Source: an uncultured Phycisphaerales bacterium (GTDB lineage Bacteria; Planctomycetota; Phycisphaerae; Sedimentisphaerales; Anaerobacaceae). Taken from it: DNA of 64,000 bases. Location: contig CAIODZ010000012.1 of NCBI GenBank assembly GCA_903857265.1, forward strand, positions 21,293 to 85,292, read 5' to 3'. The first letter of the stretch is position 1, and each line of letters starts with the position of its first letter. Both the position numbers and the translations under genes were made by a program. Of this stretch, positions 17,740 to 26,082 are shown in pieces. The notes under the pieces are model-generated. The model saw only the letters and a list, made by a program, of their open reading frames with translations, had not been told where the DNA came from and made no database searches.

Positions 17740-19029
17740 TTACAAACGCCACGGCGACCTCATCGGCCGGGTTAACATTTTATCCGCTTCAGCGTCATTT
17801 ATAAAGCGTTCTCCTGCCGGGTCCCATCGCAGTGTTCTGCCGAGCCGGACCGCTATACCGCCTATATGACAAACTGTCACGGAACGATGCCCTGTTTCGA
17901 CGTCCGCCGCCGTTTTTGTCCGCAGCCGAATACAATCAAGGAAATTCTGATGATGGTCCTTGCTGCGATAAAGATGAACTTCATCTGGTCTTGTTGTTGA
18001 CTGAACAAGCGATGTCGGCTGCGAGAAAAAACTCTCCCGGCTTACAAATATCCAACCCTCGGTCCCCTCAAAGCGAACGGGTGATTCCTGAATTCCTGCT
18101 TTGCCCGTTTTGCATAACAAGCGAACCCCATTGGCATATTTGTATTCTATATCATAACTCAACGGTGTTTCAAACAGTCCTTCTTTAGGAAAAACGCCCG
18201 TCCCGCTGACCTCCACGGGGCCGGTCAAATCTGTGCCGTTGCCCCACTGGGCGATATCAAACGCATGCGCTCCCCAGTTTGTTAATTGTCCCCCTCCGAA
18301 GTCATAGATAAAATGCCAGTTGTAATGACATCCCTCCCGGATATAAGGTCTGTATTGTGCCGGCCCCAGCCACAGGTCATAATCCAGTCCTGCCGGCGGC
18401 GGCTCAGTTTTCCATGTAAGCGGATTGGGCCTGCTGTTTTCCGGAATTTCAACTTTGATTGTTTGCAGCTTCCCGATTCTGCCGTTGCGAACAAGCTCGC
18501 AGGCATGCCTGAAATTATTATCCGACCGCTGATGGCTCCCCGTTTGTAAAACACGCTCGTATTGTTTTACGGTATCGCACAACATCCTGCCTTCGGCAAC
18601 GTTGTAAGCGAGCGGCTTTTCGCAATATATGTCTTTGCCCGCCTTTGCCGCGGCGATTGATATGGGCACATGCCACTGGTCGGGCGTGCAAACCGCAACC
18701 GCGTCAACGTCCTGTCGAGCAAGCAACTCGCGAAAATCATTATATGACGAATCTGCGGACAATCTGCCTATTCTTCTCGCCTCTTCACGATGTGCATAAT
18801 CAACATCACAAACGGCTGTTGCCTGTGCAGACGGCTTACGCAAAAACGCCTTAAGATTCAATATACCCTGGCTGCCCGTCCCGATTATGCCAATTGTAAT
18901 CCTGTTGCTCGGTGCGTCTTCGCCAAATACCGAAGATGGGACAATAACAGGCAACGCGCACATCGCGCCTGCAACAACCCCATTCCGCAGAAAAGCACGT
19001 CTTGATAACCTGTATTTTTTTTCAGTCAT
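17740..19029 (-). CDS. Tat-exported Gfo/Idh/MocA oxidoreductase (copy 1)
   Basis: 429 residues from the ATG at 19029, chosen because the twin-arginine signal SRRAFLRNGVVAG starts soon after; the frame extends to 19101 without conserved sequence. The Rossmann fold begins with ITIGIIGTGSQG (GxGxxG). The active-site Lys is in YCEKPLAYN; NWGAHAFDIAQW supplies the catalytic-region His/Asp. The C-terminus is RPMRSPWRL, shared with three other copies. The family carries out NAD(P)-dependent oxidation or epimerisation of sugars, and some exported members are NAD-dependent glycosidases. A terminator separates it from the permease upstream. Substrate unknown. Confidence 0.88.
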   Translation of the reverse strand: MTEKKYRLSRRAFLRNGVVAGAMCALPVIVPSSVFGEDAPSNRITIGIIGTGSQGILNLKAFLRKPSAQATAVCDVDYAHREEARRIGRLSADSSYNDFRELLARQDVDAVAVCTPDQWHVPISIAAAKAGKDIYCEKPLAYNVAEGRMLCDTVKQYERVLQTGSHQRSDNNFRHACELVRNGRIGKLQTIKVEIPENSRPNPLTWKTEPPPAGLDYDLWLGPAQYRPYIREGCHYNWHFIYDFGGGQLTNWGAHAFDIAQWGNGTDLTGPVEVSGTGVFPKEGLFETPLSYDIEYKYANGVRLLCKTGKAGIQESPVRFEGTEGWIFVSRESFFSQPTSLVQSTTRPDEVHLYRSKDHHQNFLDCIRLRTKTAADVETGHRSVTVCHIGGIAVRLGRTLRWDPAGERFINDAEADKMLTRPMRSPWRL

Positions 19030-19038
19030 TTTTGCGCT

Positions 19039-19080
19039 AAAATAAAACGGCAGAGACCCGCATTCCAAGGCCTCTGCCGT
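19039..19080 (-). terminator. Rho-independent terminator after the NCS1 permease gene
   Basis: Perfect 9-bp stem ACGGCAGAG/CTCTGCCGT (19047-19055 with 19072-19080), 16-nt loop, followed on the minus strand by a TTTTATTTT tract. It lies between the permease stop (19112) and the next Gfo/Idh start (19029), so it ends the permease transcript or attenuates read-through. Confidence 0.8.
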
Positions 19081-19111
19081 ATAATCCTTTCGTAAGAACA
19101 AACGCCGACAG

Positions 19112-20443
19112 CTACTTGTTCTGCGTCATTTCAACAGCAGCCGGCTGTAAACCTGCCTTGGCAAGCACTGCGTAAACAACAAGGCCGATAAAGAACGCTA
19201 TAACCGGGGCCGGACTGATAAAACCGAACTTTTCGGCATTTATCATCGGCAGTATCGCAACGACAAATCCTATGGCCCAGGAAATATACCCCGCCAGGTT
19301 AACTCCCTTGCGCGGGCCTGCCCATTTCCTTCCACTAAGGAAATAATCCGCCACCATCGCACCGCAAATCGGCCCGAACGATGCGCCAATAATGAGGAAA
19401 ACATTGACAAGATTTAGCGCCCAACCGGTCGCCGCGAGAATAATCGCAATAACTCCGCCAATAGAAACCATAACGGCCTTGCTCGCCTTCGGGAACATAG
19501 TGCCGATACTGTTGGCGGCTATAAATGTGCTGAAACACGCGGGAGCAAAACTCGCTATCGCAAACAGTACGAACATCGACTTTGCCAAAGCCCCCCCCTG
19601 TGCGCTGATAACGCTGTCAAAGGAAAAACTCGTCATCGCCGGGTTGGCCGCATGAGCGCCTGCTATGGCTATCAGGGGCAAACCGCCCGCCACTATTATC
19701 GCTATCATTATGCCCACAACTCCGCCTAATTGAACATCTTTCGCGTTGCGATTTCCCATACCGAAATCGACGCCCGCCGCGCCTGCTGTTGCGAAGAAAC
19801 CCACAACAATAGTTATTATCGTGAGAAATCCTTCAGACGCGTCTGCGCCGGGTGTCGGCTTAAAATTCCCAGCCGAGCCGACGTTGGTGAAGAACACGAG
19901 CAGAATCATAACCAACGGCACAATCGGCAGAAAAGTCGAGACCTTGCCGACATATTGAATCCCCTTGAGCGCGACAAACACAGCGAGAATCGTCCAGATT
20001 ATCGACACAACGATAAACTTGGGCGTTCCAGGCGAAGCATCATATCCTAATGCCTGCAGGATAAAACTTGTCGATACGGCTGAATTGACCGCAAGCCACC
20101 CGAACTGCAAAAGCCCCATCAGCAGACCCGGCATTAAAAAACCGCCCACTGTGCCATACGTCGAGGAACCGACGACGTAAAGCGGGTAACCTGTCTTCAT
20201 TCCCAAAAGGCCGGGGACAAGGTAAAACAGGAAATAACATATCAGGGCGCCAACAGCCAAACCGAGCAAGCTTAAGCCCAGACCCGCTTTCGACAGCGTC
20301 CCGTCGGCTATCTTCATATAAAAGACGACCCAGAGGAAAATGCCCGCGTAAACAGGTGCTGTGCCCTTATACCACGGCGCTCGCTTGTCGGCAGGGTTTG
20401 GTTTTGCCATGCTCAGGTAACTTGGCAGCATTCCGTTACTCAT
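19112..20443 (-). CDS. NCS1-family (purine-cytosine permease-type) transporter
   Basis: 443 residues with about twelve membrane helices. The N-terminal WYKGTAPVYAGIFLWVVFY and GYPLYVVGSSTYG and the later ATAGAAGVDFGMGNRNAKD fit the Transp_cyt_pur (NCS1/CodB-like) family, which takes up nucleobases, hydantoins, thiamine and related small molecules with Na+ or H+. The ATG follows AGGAGAA. In this sugar-oxidoreductase context the substrate may not be a nucleobase. Ends at a terminator. Confidence 0.82.
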   Translation of the reverse strand: MSNGMLPSYLSMAKPNPADKRAPWYKGTAPVYAGIFLWVVFYMKIADGTLSKAGLGLSLLGLAVGALICYFLFYLVPGLLGMKTGYPLYVVGSSTYGTVGGFLMPGLLMGLLQFGWLAVNSAVSTSFILQALGYDASPGTPKFIVVSIIWTILAVFVALKGIQYVGKVSTFLPIVPLVMILLVFFTNVGSAGNFKPTPGADASEGFLTIITIVVGFFATAGAAGVDFGMGNRNAKDVQLGGVVGIMIAIIVAGGLPLIAIAGAHAANPAMTSFSFDSVISAQGGALAKSMFVLFAIASFAPACFSTFIAANSIGTMFPKASKAVMVSIGGVIAIILAATGWALNLVNVFLIIGASFGPICGAMVADYFLSGRKWAGPRKGVNLAGYISWAIGFVVAILPMINAEKFGFISPAPVIAFFIGLVVYAVLAKAGLQPAAVEMTQNK

Positions 20444-20521
20444 AATCTGTTCTCCTAACTATAAATTCATATTTGTATAACCCGGCCAAACACACCGGGG
20501 ACATTCGCGCCTGCCAATGAA

Positions 20522-21196
20522 TCACTTCGCAGCAATCCTGTTCATCTCAGTCATCGCCGCAAGATACAGATATATAATCGCAAATAATGACAAGAGCAAC
20601 GTGCTGTAACGGTGAATCTGCAGAAGAATCCCCTGCCAGTAGGTGCCGAACAACGGAAATGTCCCCAAAATGGCGGAAAGAATCATCGGCAGCGATAACA
20701 CCAGAATCGCCCAGAAACTTATTTTAAGCCCAAGCTCGTATTTTTCAGGCGGTGTCATGCTCTTCGGCTGACGAAGCAACGCCCGGTTAAGCCAGGGCCA
20801 GTAATTTTTGTCCAGCCGGTTCTTGTCCGCCCAAAGAACAGCAAGCGCAGCTACACAAGCCGCAAAAATCGGGGCGAAAGTCGCATGAATCATCAGCCAC
20901 CAGCCCGTTATTGACTTGCCTGAGAAAATCATCGGCGTAAAACCCGTAATCACCAGCACAACAAAACACAAAATCGCAAGCAGAAATACTAATTTTCTCA
21001 ACACGCCGACCAAACTCCATTTTTGCTCGACGAAGAGGAGCGTCTTAAAGAAAACCACCAGCCGCAGCGGATCAAGTACGCGCAGTCCCCTGTCCTTGCC
21101 GAAAACGTCATCGAACTTCGGCTTCGATATGGCAAAATGCAGTATTATTCCTGCGATTACTGCTATAAAACCCGTTATGGCAACTGAGCGAAACAT
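20522..21196 (-). CDS. cytochrome b-type membrane subunit (four-helix)
   Basis: 224 residues with five hydrophobic segments: an N-terminal anchor and a four-helix bundle. Histidines in or next to helices (LMIHATFAPIF, LLQIHRYSTLLL) are candidate haem b ligands, as in the cytochrome b561/FdnI-like membrane subunits that pass electrons between quinone and periplasmic haem proteins. It sits 25 bp upstream of... that is, its neighbour on the 5' side is the seven-haem cytochrome c gene at 21222-23126, so the pair is very likely one redox complex. Confidence 0.68.
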   Translation of the reverse strand: MFRSVAITGFIAVIAGIILHFAISKPKFDDVFGKDRGLRVLDPLRLVVFFKTLLFVEQKWSLVGVLRKLVFLLAILCFVVLVITGFTPMIFSGKSITGWWLMIHATFAPIFAACVAALAVLWADKNRLDKNYWPWLNRALLRQPKSMTPPEKYELGLKISFWAILVLSLPMILSAILGTFPLFGTYWQGILLQIHRYSTLLLSLFAIIYLYLAAMTEMNRIAAK

Positions 21197-21221
21197 AAAC
21201 CCTTACATAAAATACGAATAA

Positions 21222-23126
21222 TTAATCTTTGCCCACAACTGCCTTCGCCACAAATCCCAGTGCTTTCAGCGCATAAAACGCCAGCACGCCGATTATAACC
21301 AGCGACGCCAGAATCGACACTATTTTAAACATAGGTCTGAACACAAAAGACCATGCAAACCACTCTGTGGAGCGCTCCGGCAGATTCTCAAACCGAATCA
21401 TCTTCACGCCTGCCGCTGCCGATTTCAAAGCCGAATCGCCCGAAACAAGCCCGAACAAAAACGGCGAATTAGTCGCGTGACAATCCTGGCAGTTGCGAAC
21501 GCCTAACGATTGGGCCGCGGGTCTGACGTCATGCGCTATCGGCCACATATACGGCTCCGCCATTTTACTGTCCGCCGACACAAGTTTTCCGCCCTCATCC
21601 AGCGAATACACTTTGCCTCCCGTGATATAAACGGGCTTTGCTCCCGCGTCAGCTTTTGCGCCAAGTGCGGTCAGAATTTTAACAACATCTTCGTCTTTCA
21701 AATCAGGCCAATTGCCCGTCTTTGAGAACGCCGTCTTCGTGATTACCCTTGAAGTGGCCGACTTTACGGTTTCCATCGCCAGCGGCGTTACATTCCCGTC
21801 GCTCATCATCGCCCAGTACGCGGGCCACAAGAGTTTGAATACGCCGATTTTCCCGTCCTGTCCCTTTGCGAAAACCGGGTAAAGCAGGTGAGGCAGAATC
21901 TCGCCCTCCTTGCTCGCGCCCGCGATACCCAGCGCATGCGCCCTGGCGGTCTTTGTATGAATAGTCTCATCCTTCGGCCACGGCCCGGAATGACACGCCG
22001 TGCAGGTTAATTTGTCAAAATGAACGGTCGGTATCCCCACGTGCTTAGGCGTCGGCGCGGCGAATCGTCCGGCTACGGGCTTATCCCCGTTTTTGTTGCC
22101 AAGGTGACAGCCCTCGCACGATGAAATCGTTGTTAAAGGATTATTGCTGTCCCGCGACTCTACCGCATACCCGCGGATAATATTATGTTCAAGTCCGTTA
22201 CGGTGACAATCCACGCAAATCAATCCCGAGGCAATATGAACATCCTCATCTGAATTCCACTTCTCCGTTTTGCCGTCGCGCACGTCAACATTCGAATGAC
22301 AGAAGTAACATCGCTGTTTCGGCGCCTCTCTGCGAATATCGAAGCCCGCCCAATCATTGTGGCCGAACGCCTCTTTGCGATATGCCACAACGGGCGGCTT
22401 TAACTTTGAATCGCCTGATGTGAAAGGAGCCCTGAAGTCATATTCGTTGGGCAATCCCTTTGCCGAACCGGTTACATAAGCGAACTCGCAGGATGCCGTC
22501 GCCGCCCAGCGGTAATTGCCGCGAAGAATTACCTGTATCGAATACCCGCTCGCCCCGCCCATGTCCATCTCAGGATTGCCGTCGTGGCAGGCAAGGCAGT
22601 TTATCTCCAGCTTGCCCGTTACTTCCGATTTCAGAACCTCTTCGGGATTCTCGCTTTTATCGACCATTTCCCCGATAGCGCCACCCGGCATCTGCCTGCC
22701 GAATGACTCCAAAAATGCCATCGGCGTCAGCCCTATCTGTTCCGGTCTGAACGCCCCCGGCCATTTACGGTAGGACAATGGTATTTGTGTCGCGCTCGTC
22801 GGATCCGCGAATATCCACGGCTGTCCCTTTCGGCCCGGATTAACATTCGGGTCAATCGCGTTGAAATGCCAGCCCGCGCTGATTTTGTCGTAACTGTGGC
22901 ACGCACCGCAGGTCGCCTTAGTCGAGAATGGCAGCACAGGGTCAGCATCCGGGTGAATCTGGTCCGGCTCCTTGCCTGGGATAGGTTCTGAAAGCAGCGG
23001 TATTAAATGAACGAAATTACTCCTGCTGCCGTCCGGAGTATCGCCATCCGGCTTCGCACCGACAGCGATTCCTGTCGCCAGTACGATTACTAAAAACAAC
23101 GCCTTGGCAATCAATCCATTTCTCAA
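21222..23126 (-). CDS. exported seven-haem c-type cytochrome with C-terminal membrane anchor
   Basis: 634 residues. A signal peptide (ALFLVIVLATGIAVGA) precedes seven CxxCH haem c sites: CGACH, CLACH, CYFCH, CVDCH, CEGCH, CTACH and CQDCH. A hydrophobic helix near the C-terminus (IVSILASLVIIGVLAFYAL) anchors it. The start codon appears to be TTG; no ATG lies before the signal peptide. Multihaem cytochromes of this kind shuttle electrons between a membrane quinone oxidoreductase and periplasmic enzymes or acceptors. The cytochrome b-like gene follows 25 bp downstream, and Gfo/Idh dehydrogenase genes lie on both sides. Confidence 0.88.
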   Translation of the reverse strand: MRNGLIAKALFLVIVLATGIAVGAKPDGDTPDGSRSNFVHLIPLLSEPIPGKEPDQIHPDADPVLPFSTKATCGACHSYDKISAGWHFNAIDPNVNPGRKGQPWIFADPTSATQIPLSYRKWPGAFRPEQIGLTPMAFLESFGRQMPGGAIGEMVDKSENPEEVLKSEVTGKLEINCLACHDGNPEMDMGGASGYSIQVILRGNYRWAATASCEFAYVTGSAKGLPNEYDFRAPFTSGDSKLKPPVVAYRKEAFGHNDWAGFDIRREAPKQRCYFCHSNVDVRDGKTEKWNSDEDVHIASGLICVDCHRNGLEHNIIRGYAVESRDSNNPLTTISSCEGCHLGNKNGDKPVAGRFAAPTPKHVGIPTVHFDKLTCTACHSGPWPKDETIHTKTARAHALGIAGASKEGEILPHLLYPVFAKGQDGKIGVFKLLWPAYWAMMSDGNVTPLAMETVKSATSRVITKTAFSKTGNWPDLKDEDVVKILTALGAKADAGAKPVYITGGKVYSLDEGGKLVSADSKMAEPYMWPIAHDVRPAAQSLGVRNCQDCHATNSPFLFGLVSGDSALKSAAAGVKMIRFENLPERSTEWFAWSFVFRPMFKIVSILASLVIIGVLAFYALKALGFVAKAVVGKD

Positions 23127-23149
23127 TGTTCAACCAGTCCCTTGAACAA

Positions 23150-24514
23150 TTAAACCTTAAATTCTTCCGGCTTGAATTCGAGTTTACAGCCCGCCTCGAC
23201 CGCCTCGTTTACCTTGAGAACGGTTACTGCTGTATCATATCCGACCTCCGCCGGGCAATTTAGTTTGCATTTGCCGCGAATCGCATCGAAGAAATTCTCC
23301 AAATGCGGCTTGTAATACGGGTCTTTGAATTCGACGCCGATTTTATACATATCCGGAGCCGCCGATTCACGCACGTCAACTAATGCGCCAGAATCGGATT
23401 TTTCTTCCTTCTTTTCAGGGGGAGCAAGCAGGTAACCTTTCTTGACCCACTCGTCCCACTGCGGGGCCGTCGGCTCACGATATGCCTCGCCCCTGCTCCC
23501 CGCCTCGGAAATAACCAGTGTGCCCTTGTCACCCATAAACGTCTCGTAGTAGCCCTGACAACTGTTGGTTGTGATTGTCTGGTAATACGCCCTGACAACC
23601 CCCTTTGGGGTGTCGTAAGTATAAATAGCCATCACGTTGTCGTACCACTCGTGGTCTTTCTTGTCGTAGTAATCGGTCCCGCCGCTGGCAACAACAACTT
23701 TAGGCGATGCGCCGAGGAACCAGTTATATATATCAATCTGGTGTGAGCCGAGGTCAACTATCGCCCCGCCGCCAAGATTCTTATACCATCGCCAGTCACG
23801 GAATTGCCTCATCGACTTGAAGCCGTATTTTTTCAGCGTCTCCTCGTCGATTTCCTTTCCTTTTGGATAACCGCGGCCATCAGCCGGCTGAACCGAGCGA
23901 TTCCACTGACCATTGATTGTCGTTATACGACCGAGGATGCCCGCCTCTTTCAGAAGCTTATTATAGCAGTGCAAATATCGAGGATTACTTCGTCGCTGAT
24001 GGCCTATCTGGAGCAGTTTGCCCGTTTCTTTTGCCGCCGCAACCATTTTCCGGGCGCCTTCCAGCGTGTTCGACATCTCCTTTTCGCAGTAAACGTGCAA
24101 TCCCTTCTTCAGACACGCCACCGTCTGCTCTGAATGCCAGAAATCAGGCGTCGCGATAATCACCGCCTGCAAATCCTTCTCCTTATCGAGCATCTCCTGA
24201 TAGTCAACATATACGTTGTGCTCGTGCTTATAGGCCTTCAGGTATCTCGACACGTTCTGCTGGTTCCACGAGGTCCATATATCACACAACACCTTGAAGT
24301 GGAGACCCGGTATTTTCACCGCCGAATCGAGCAGTGCCTTGCCCTCGTCGCCAACGCCTATTATTGCTACGTTTATATCGTCTGATTTCGCGACTGCCCC
24401 GCTTGTCGTTTCACCCAGCACCATAGGCGAAAAAATCAGCCCCGCCCCAACCGCCGCTGTCGAACGAATGAATTCCCGTCTGTTAAGCCCCGTTGATGTC
24501 CTGTCTTTGCTCAT
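23150..24514 (-). CDS. Tat-exported Gfo/Idh/MocA oxidoreductase (copy 2, EKE variant)
   Basis: 454 residues. Tat signal NRREFIRSTAAVGAG; Rossmann motif VAIIGVGDEG. The usual EKP around the active-site lysine is EKE here (YCEKEMSNTLEG), the Lys being kept; DLGSHQIDIYNW provides the His. An insert of ~30 charged residues rich in Lys/Glu (EKKEEKSDSG) lies near the C-terminal part. ATG preceded by AAAGGAC. It is 23 bp upstream of the heptahaem cytochrome gene and so probably co-transcribed with it, making it the best candidate for a dehydrogenase feeding the cytochrome. Confidence 0.87.
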   Translation of the reverse strand: MSKDRTSTGLNRREFIRSTAAVGAGLIFSPMVLGETTSGAVAKSDDINVAIIGVGDEGKALLDSAVKIPGLHFKVLCDIWTSWNQQNVSRYLKAYKHEHNVYVDYQEMLDKEKDLQAVIIATPDFWHSEQTVACLKKGLHVYCEKEMSNTLEGARKMVAAAKETGKLLQIGHQRRSNPRYLHCYNKLLKEAGILGRITTINGQWNRSVQPADGRGYPKGKEIDEETLKKYGFKSMRQFRDWRWYKNLGGGAIVDLGSHQIDIYNWFLGASPKVVVASGGTDYYDKKDHEWYDNVMAIYTYDTPKGVVRAYYQTITTNSCQGYYETFMGDKGTLVISEAGSRGEAYREPTAPQWDEWVKKGYLLAPPEKKEEKSDSGALVDVRESAAPDMYKIGVEFKDPYYKPHLENFFDAIRGKCKLNCPAEVGYDTAVTVLKVNEAVEAGCKLEFKPEEFKV

Positions 24515-24551
24515 TCGTAGTCCTTTTCAAAACCTGACCAAATCTGCTCTT

Positions 24552-24626
24552 CCGTATCCGCTCCACGCCGAACGCTGTCCGCTGAACGCCATACGCTGTA
24601 CGTTGTCCGCTGTACGCTGAACGCTT
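24552..24626. repeat. CGCTGTCCGCTGAACGC-type low-complexity repeat
   Basis: Seven or so imperfect 10-11-bp units of the form (T)ACGCTGTCCGC / GAACGCTGTCCGC fill the spacer between two Gfo/Idh genes. The same family appears at 31927-31957 and 43627-43655. Confidence 0.7.
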
Positions 24627-24658
24627 TTAATATTACCCAATTCCCGCCCGCCAGGCAA

Positions 24659-25999
24659 CTACAAAGTCCACCCCTCGCGGTACTTCCGGCCAAGAAGCTC
24701 ATCGGCCTCCGGGATATTTGTAATCTTCATATTTGGCCCGTCCCACTCAATCCGCTTGCCCGAGCGTATCGCGACATTGCCCAGCAGAACGGTCTCCGTC
24801 AGAGGCCCCGCGTATTCGAAATTCGAGCACGCCGCAGGCCCGCCCTTGCATGCGTCAATCCAGTTCTGCTCGTGTCCCTTTTCGCCGTCTTTGATTCGCG
24901 ATATGCTCTTGGCGGGCCTCTGGTAATCCTTCATTCGCGACTCAGGAATAATTCGCCCTTCCACTATCGTTCCCTTGTCGCCGATAAAAATAACTCCTCC
25001 ATCGCCAAGTTTCCGTTCTTTTTCCAGCTCCGCCGGACGAGGCGGCTTCAACCCCCCGTCATACCACGTCAGATTCACCGCCGGCATTTCCCCTCGCGCC
25101 GGAAACTCATATCGCACAATCGACGCGTCCGGATATGTCTCGCTGTTTTTCACCTTCTCCCAGTTCTTAACCACATGCGATGAAACATTCGCCTCAACAG
25201 CGGTCGGCCTGTCCAGCTTCAACGCCCAATACGCGTGGTCCATTATATGACAGCCCATATCCCCCAAAGCTCCGCATCCGAAATCCAGCCAGCCACGCCA
25301 CGCAAACGGGTGATAAACAGGATTATATGCCCGAACCGGCGCAGGCCCCAGCCAGTTGTCCCAGTCCAGCCCTTCAGGCATCGCCGGCGAATTAACAGGC
25401 CTCCCCACCCCCTGCGCCCAGTAAGGCCTGTCCGTCCACGCATACACCTCGCGAATCTGACCTATCGCCCCGGCCCCTATCATTTCACACAGCACCCGAA
25501 TATCTTCGCCCGAATGTCCCTGGTTGCCCATCTGTGTGGCGACCTTCGCCTCTCGCGCCGCCACCGTCAGTTTACGCGCCTCTTCAATCGACCACGTCAA
25601 CGGCTTTTGCACATATACGTGCTTGCCCATTTTGATAGCCGTCATTGCAATCACCGCGTGCGTATGGTCCGGCGTCGCGATAACCACCGCGTCAATATCC
25701 TTCACCTCGTCGAGCATCTTGCGAAAATCTTTGTATTTTTTCACGTCCGGATGGCTCTGAAAAACCGGCCCCGCGTAATTCCAGTCAACGTCGCAAAGCG
25801 CAACGATGTTCTCGCCCTCGCAGACCCTCAAGTTCTCCTTGCCCTGACCACCTATACCAACAAAGGCAATATTGAGCTTTTCGCTTGGCGGCTTGAAACC
25901 CGCCCCGCCCAGAACAAATCTCGGCAGAATCGTAAAGCCCGCTATCGCACCCGCACTTGCCTTCACAAAACTCCTGCGTGAAATTCCGTTACCCTTCAT
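24659..25999 (-). CDS. Tat-exported Gfo/Idh/MocA oxidoreductase (copy 3, QKP variant)
   Basis: 446 residues. Tat signal SRRSFVKASAGAIAG; Rossmann motif IAFVGIGGQG. The catalytic lysine is in YVQKPLTWS, with Gln replacing Glu; DMGCHIMDHAYW holds the His. Close paralogue of the next gene (26083-27486): both have QKPLT, MGNQGHSGE and a C-terminal YR(E/A)GWT(L/I). An insert with EEL..RPAELEKERK is followed by the VIFIGDKGTI block. ATG preceded by GAGGATT. Sugar oxidoreductase or NAD-dependent glycosidase; substrate not deducible. Confidence 0.88.
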   Translation of the reverse strand: MKGNGISRRSFVKASAGAIAGFTILPRFVLGGAGFKPPSEKLNIAFVGIGGQGKENLRVCEGENIVALCDVDWNYAGPVFQSHPDVKKYKDFRKMLDEVKDIDAVVIATPDHTHAVIAMTAIKMGKHVYVQKPLTWSIEEARKLTVAAREAKVATQMGNQGHSGEDIRVLCEMIGAGAIGQIREVYAWTDRPYWAQGVGRPVNSPAMPEGLDWDNWLGPAPVRAYNPVYHPFAWRGWLDFGCGALGDMGCHIMDHAYWALKLDRPTAVEANVSSHVVKNWEKVKNSETYPDASIVRYEFPARGEMPAVNLTWYDGGLKPPRPAELEKERKLGDGGVIFIGDKGTIVEGRIIPESRMKDYQRPAKSISRIKDGEKGHEQNWIDACKGGPAACSNFEYAGPLTETVLLGNVAIRSGKRIEWDGPNMKITNIPEADELLGRKYREGWTL

Positions 26000-26033
26000 A
26001 AATCAATCCTCAGTTTACAACCCATTTCACAAC

Positions 26034-26062
26034 TGTCATTCCCGCGCAAGCGGGAATCCAGA
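26034..26062. repeat. REP-like palindrome
   Basis: TGTCATTCCCGCGCAAGCGGGAATCCAGAAG contains the 7-8-bp stem ATTCCCGC/GCGGGAAT. This is the well-known interspersed extragenic palindrome found in many bacterial genomes. It sits between copies 3 and 4 of the oxidoreductase array and could stabilise mRNA ends. Confidence 0.75.
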
Positions 26063-26082
26063 AGCTATGAAATGGCTTGTAG

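Noticed and set aside
20441..20521. Riboswitch upstream of the NCS1 permease
   Set aside because: Only 78 bp separate it from the cytochrome b gene and no aptamer-like structure is visible.
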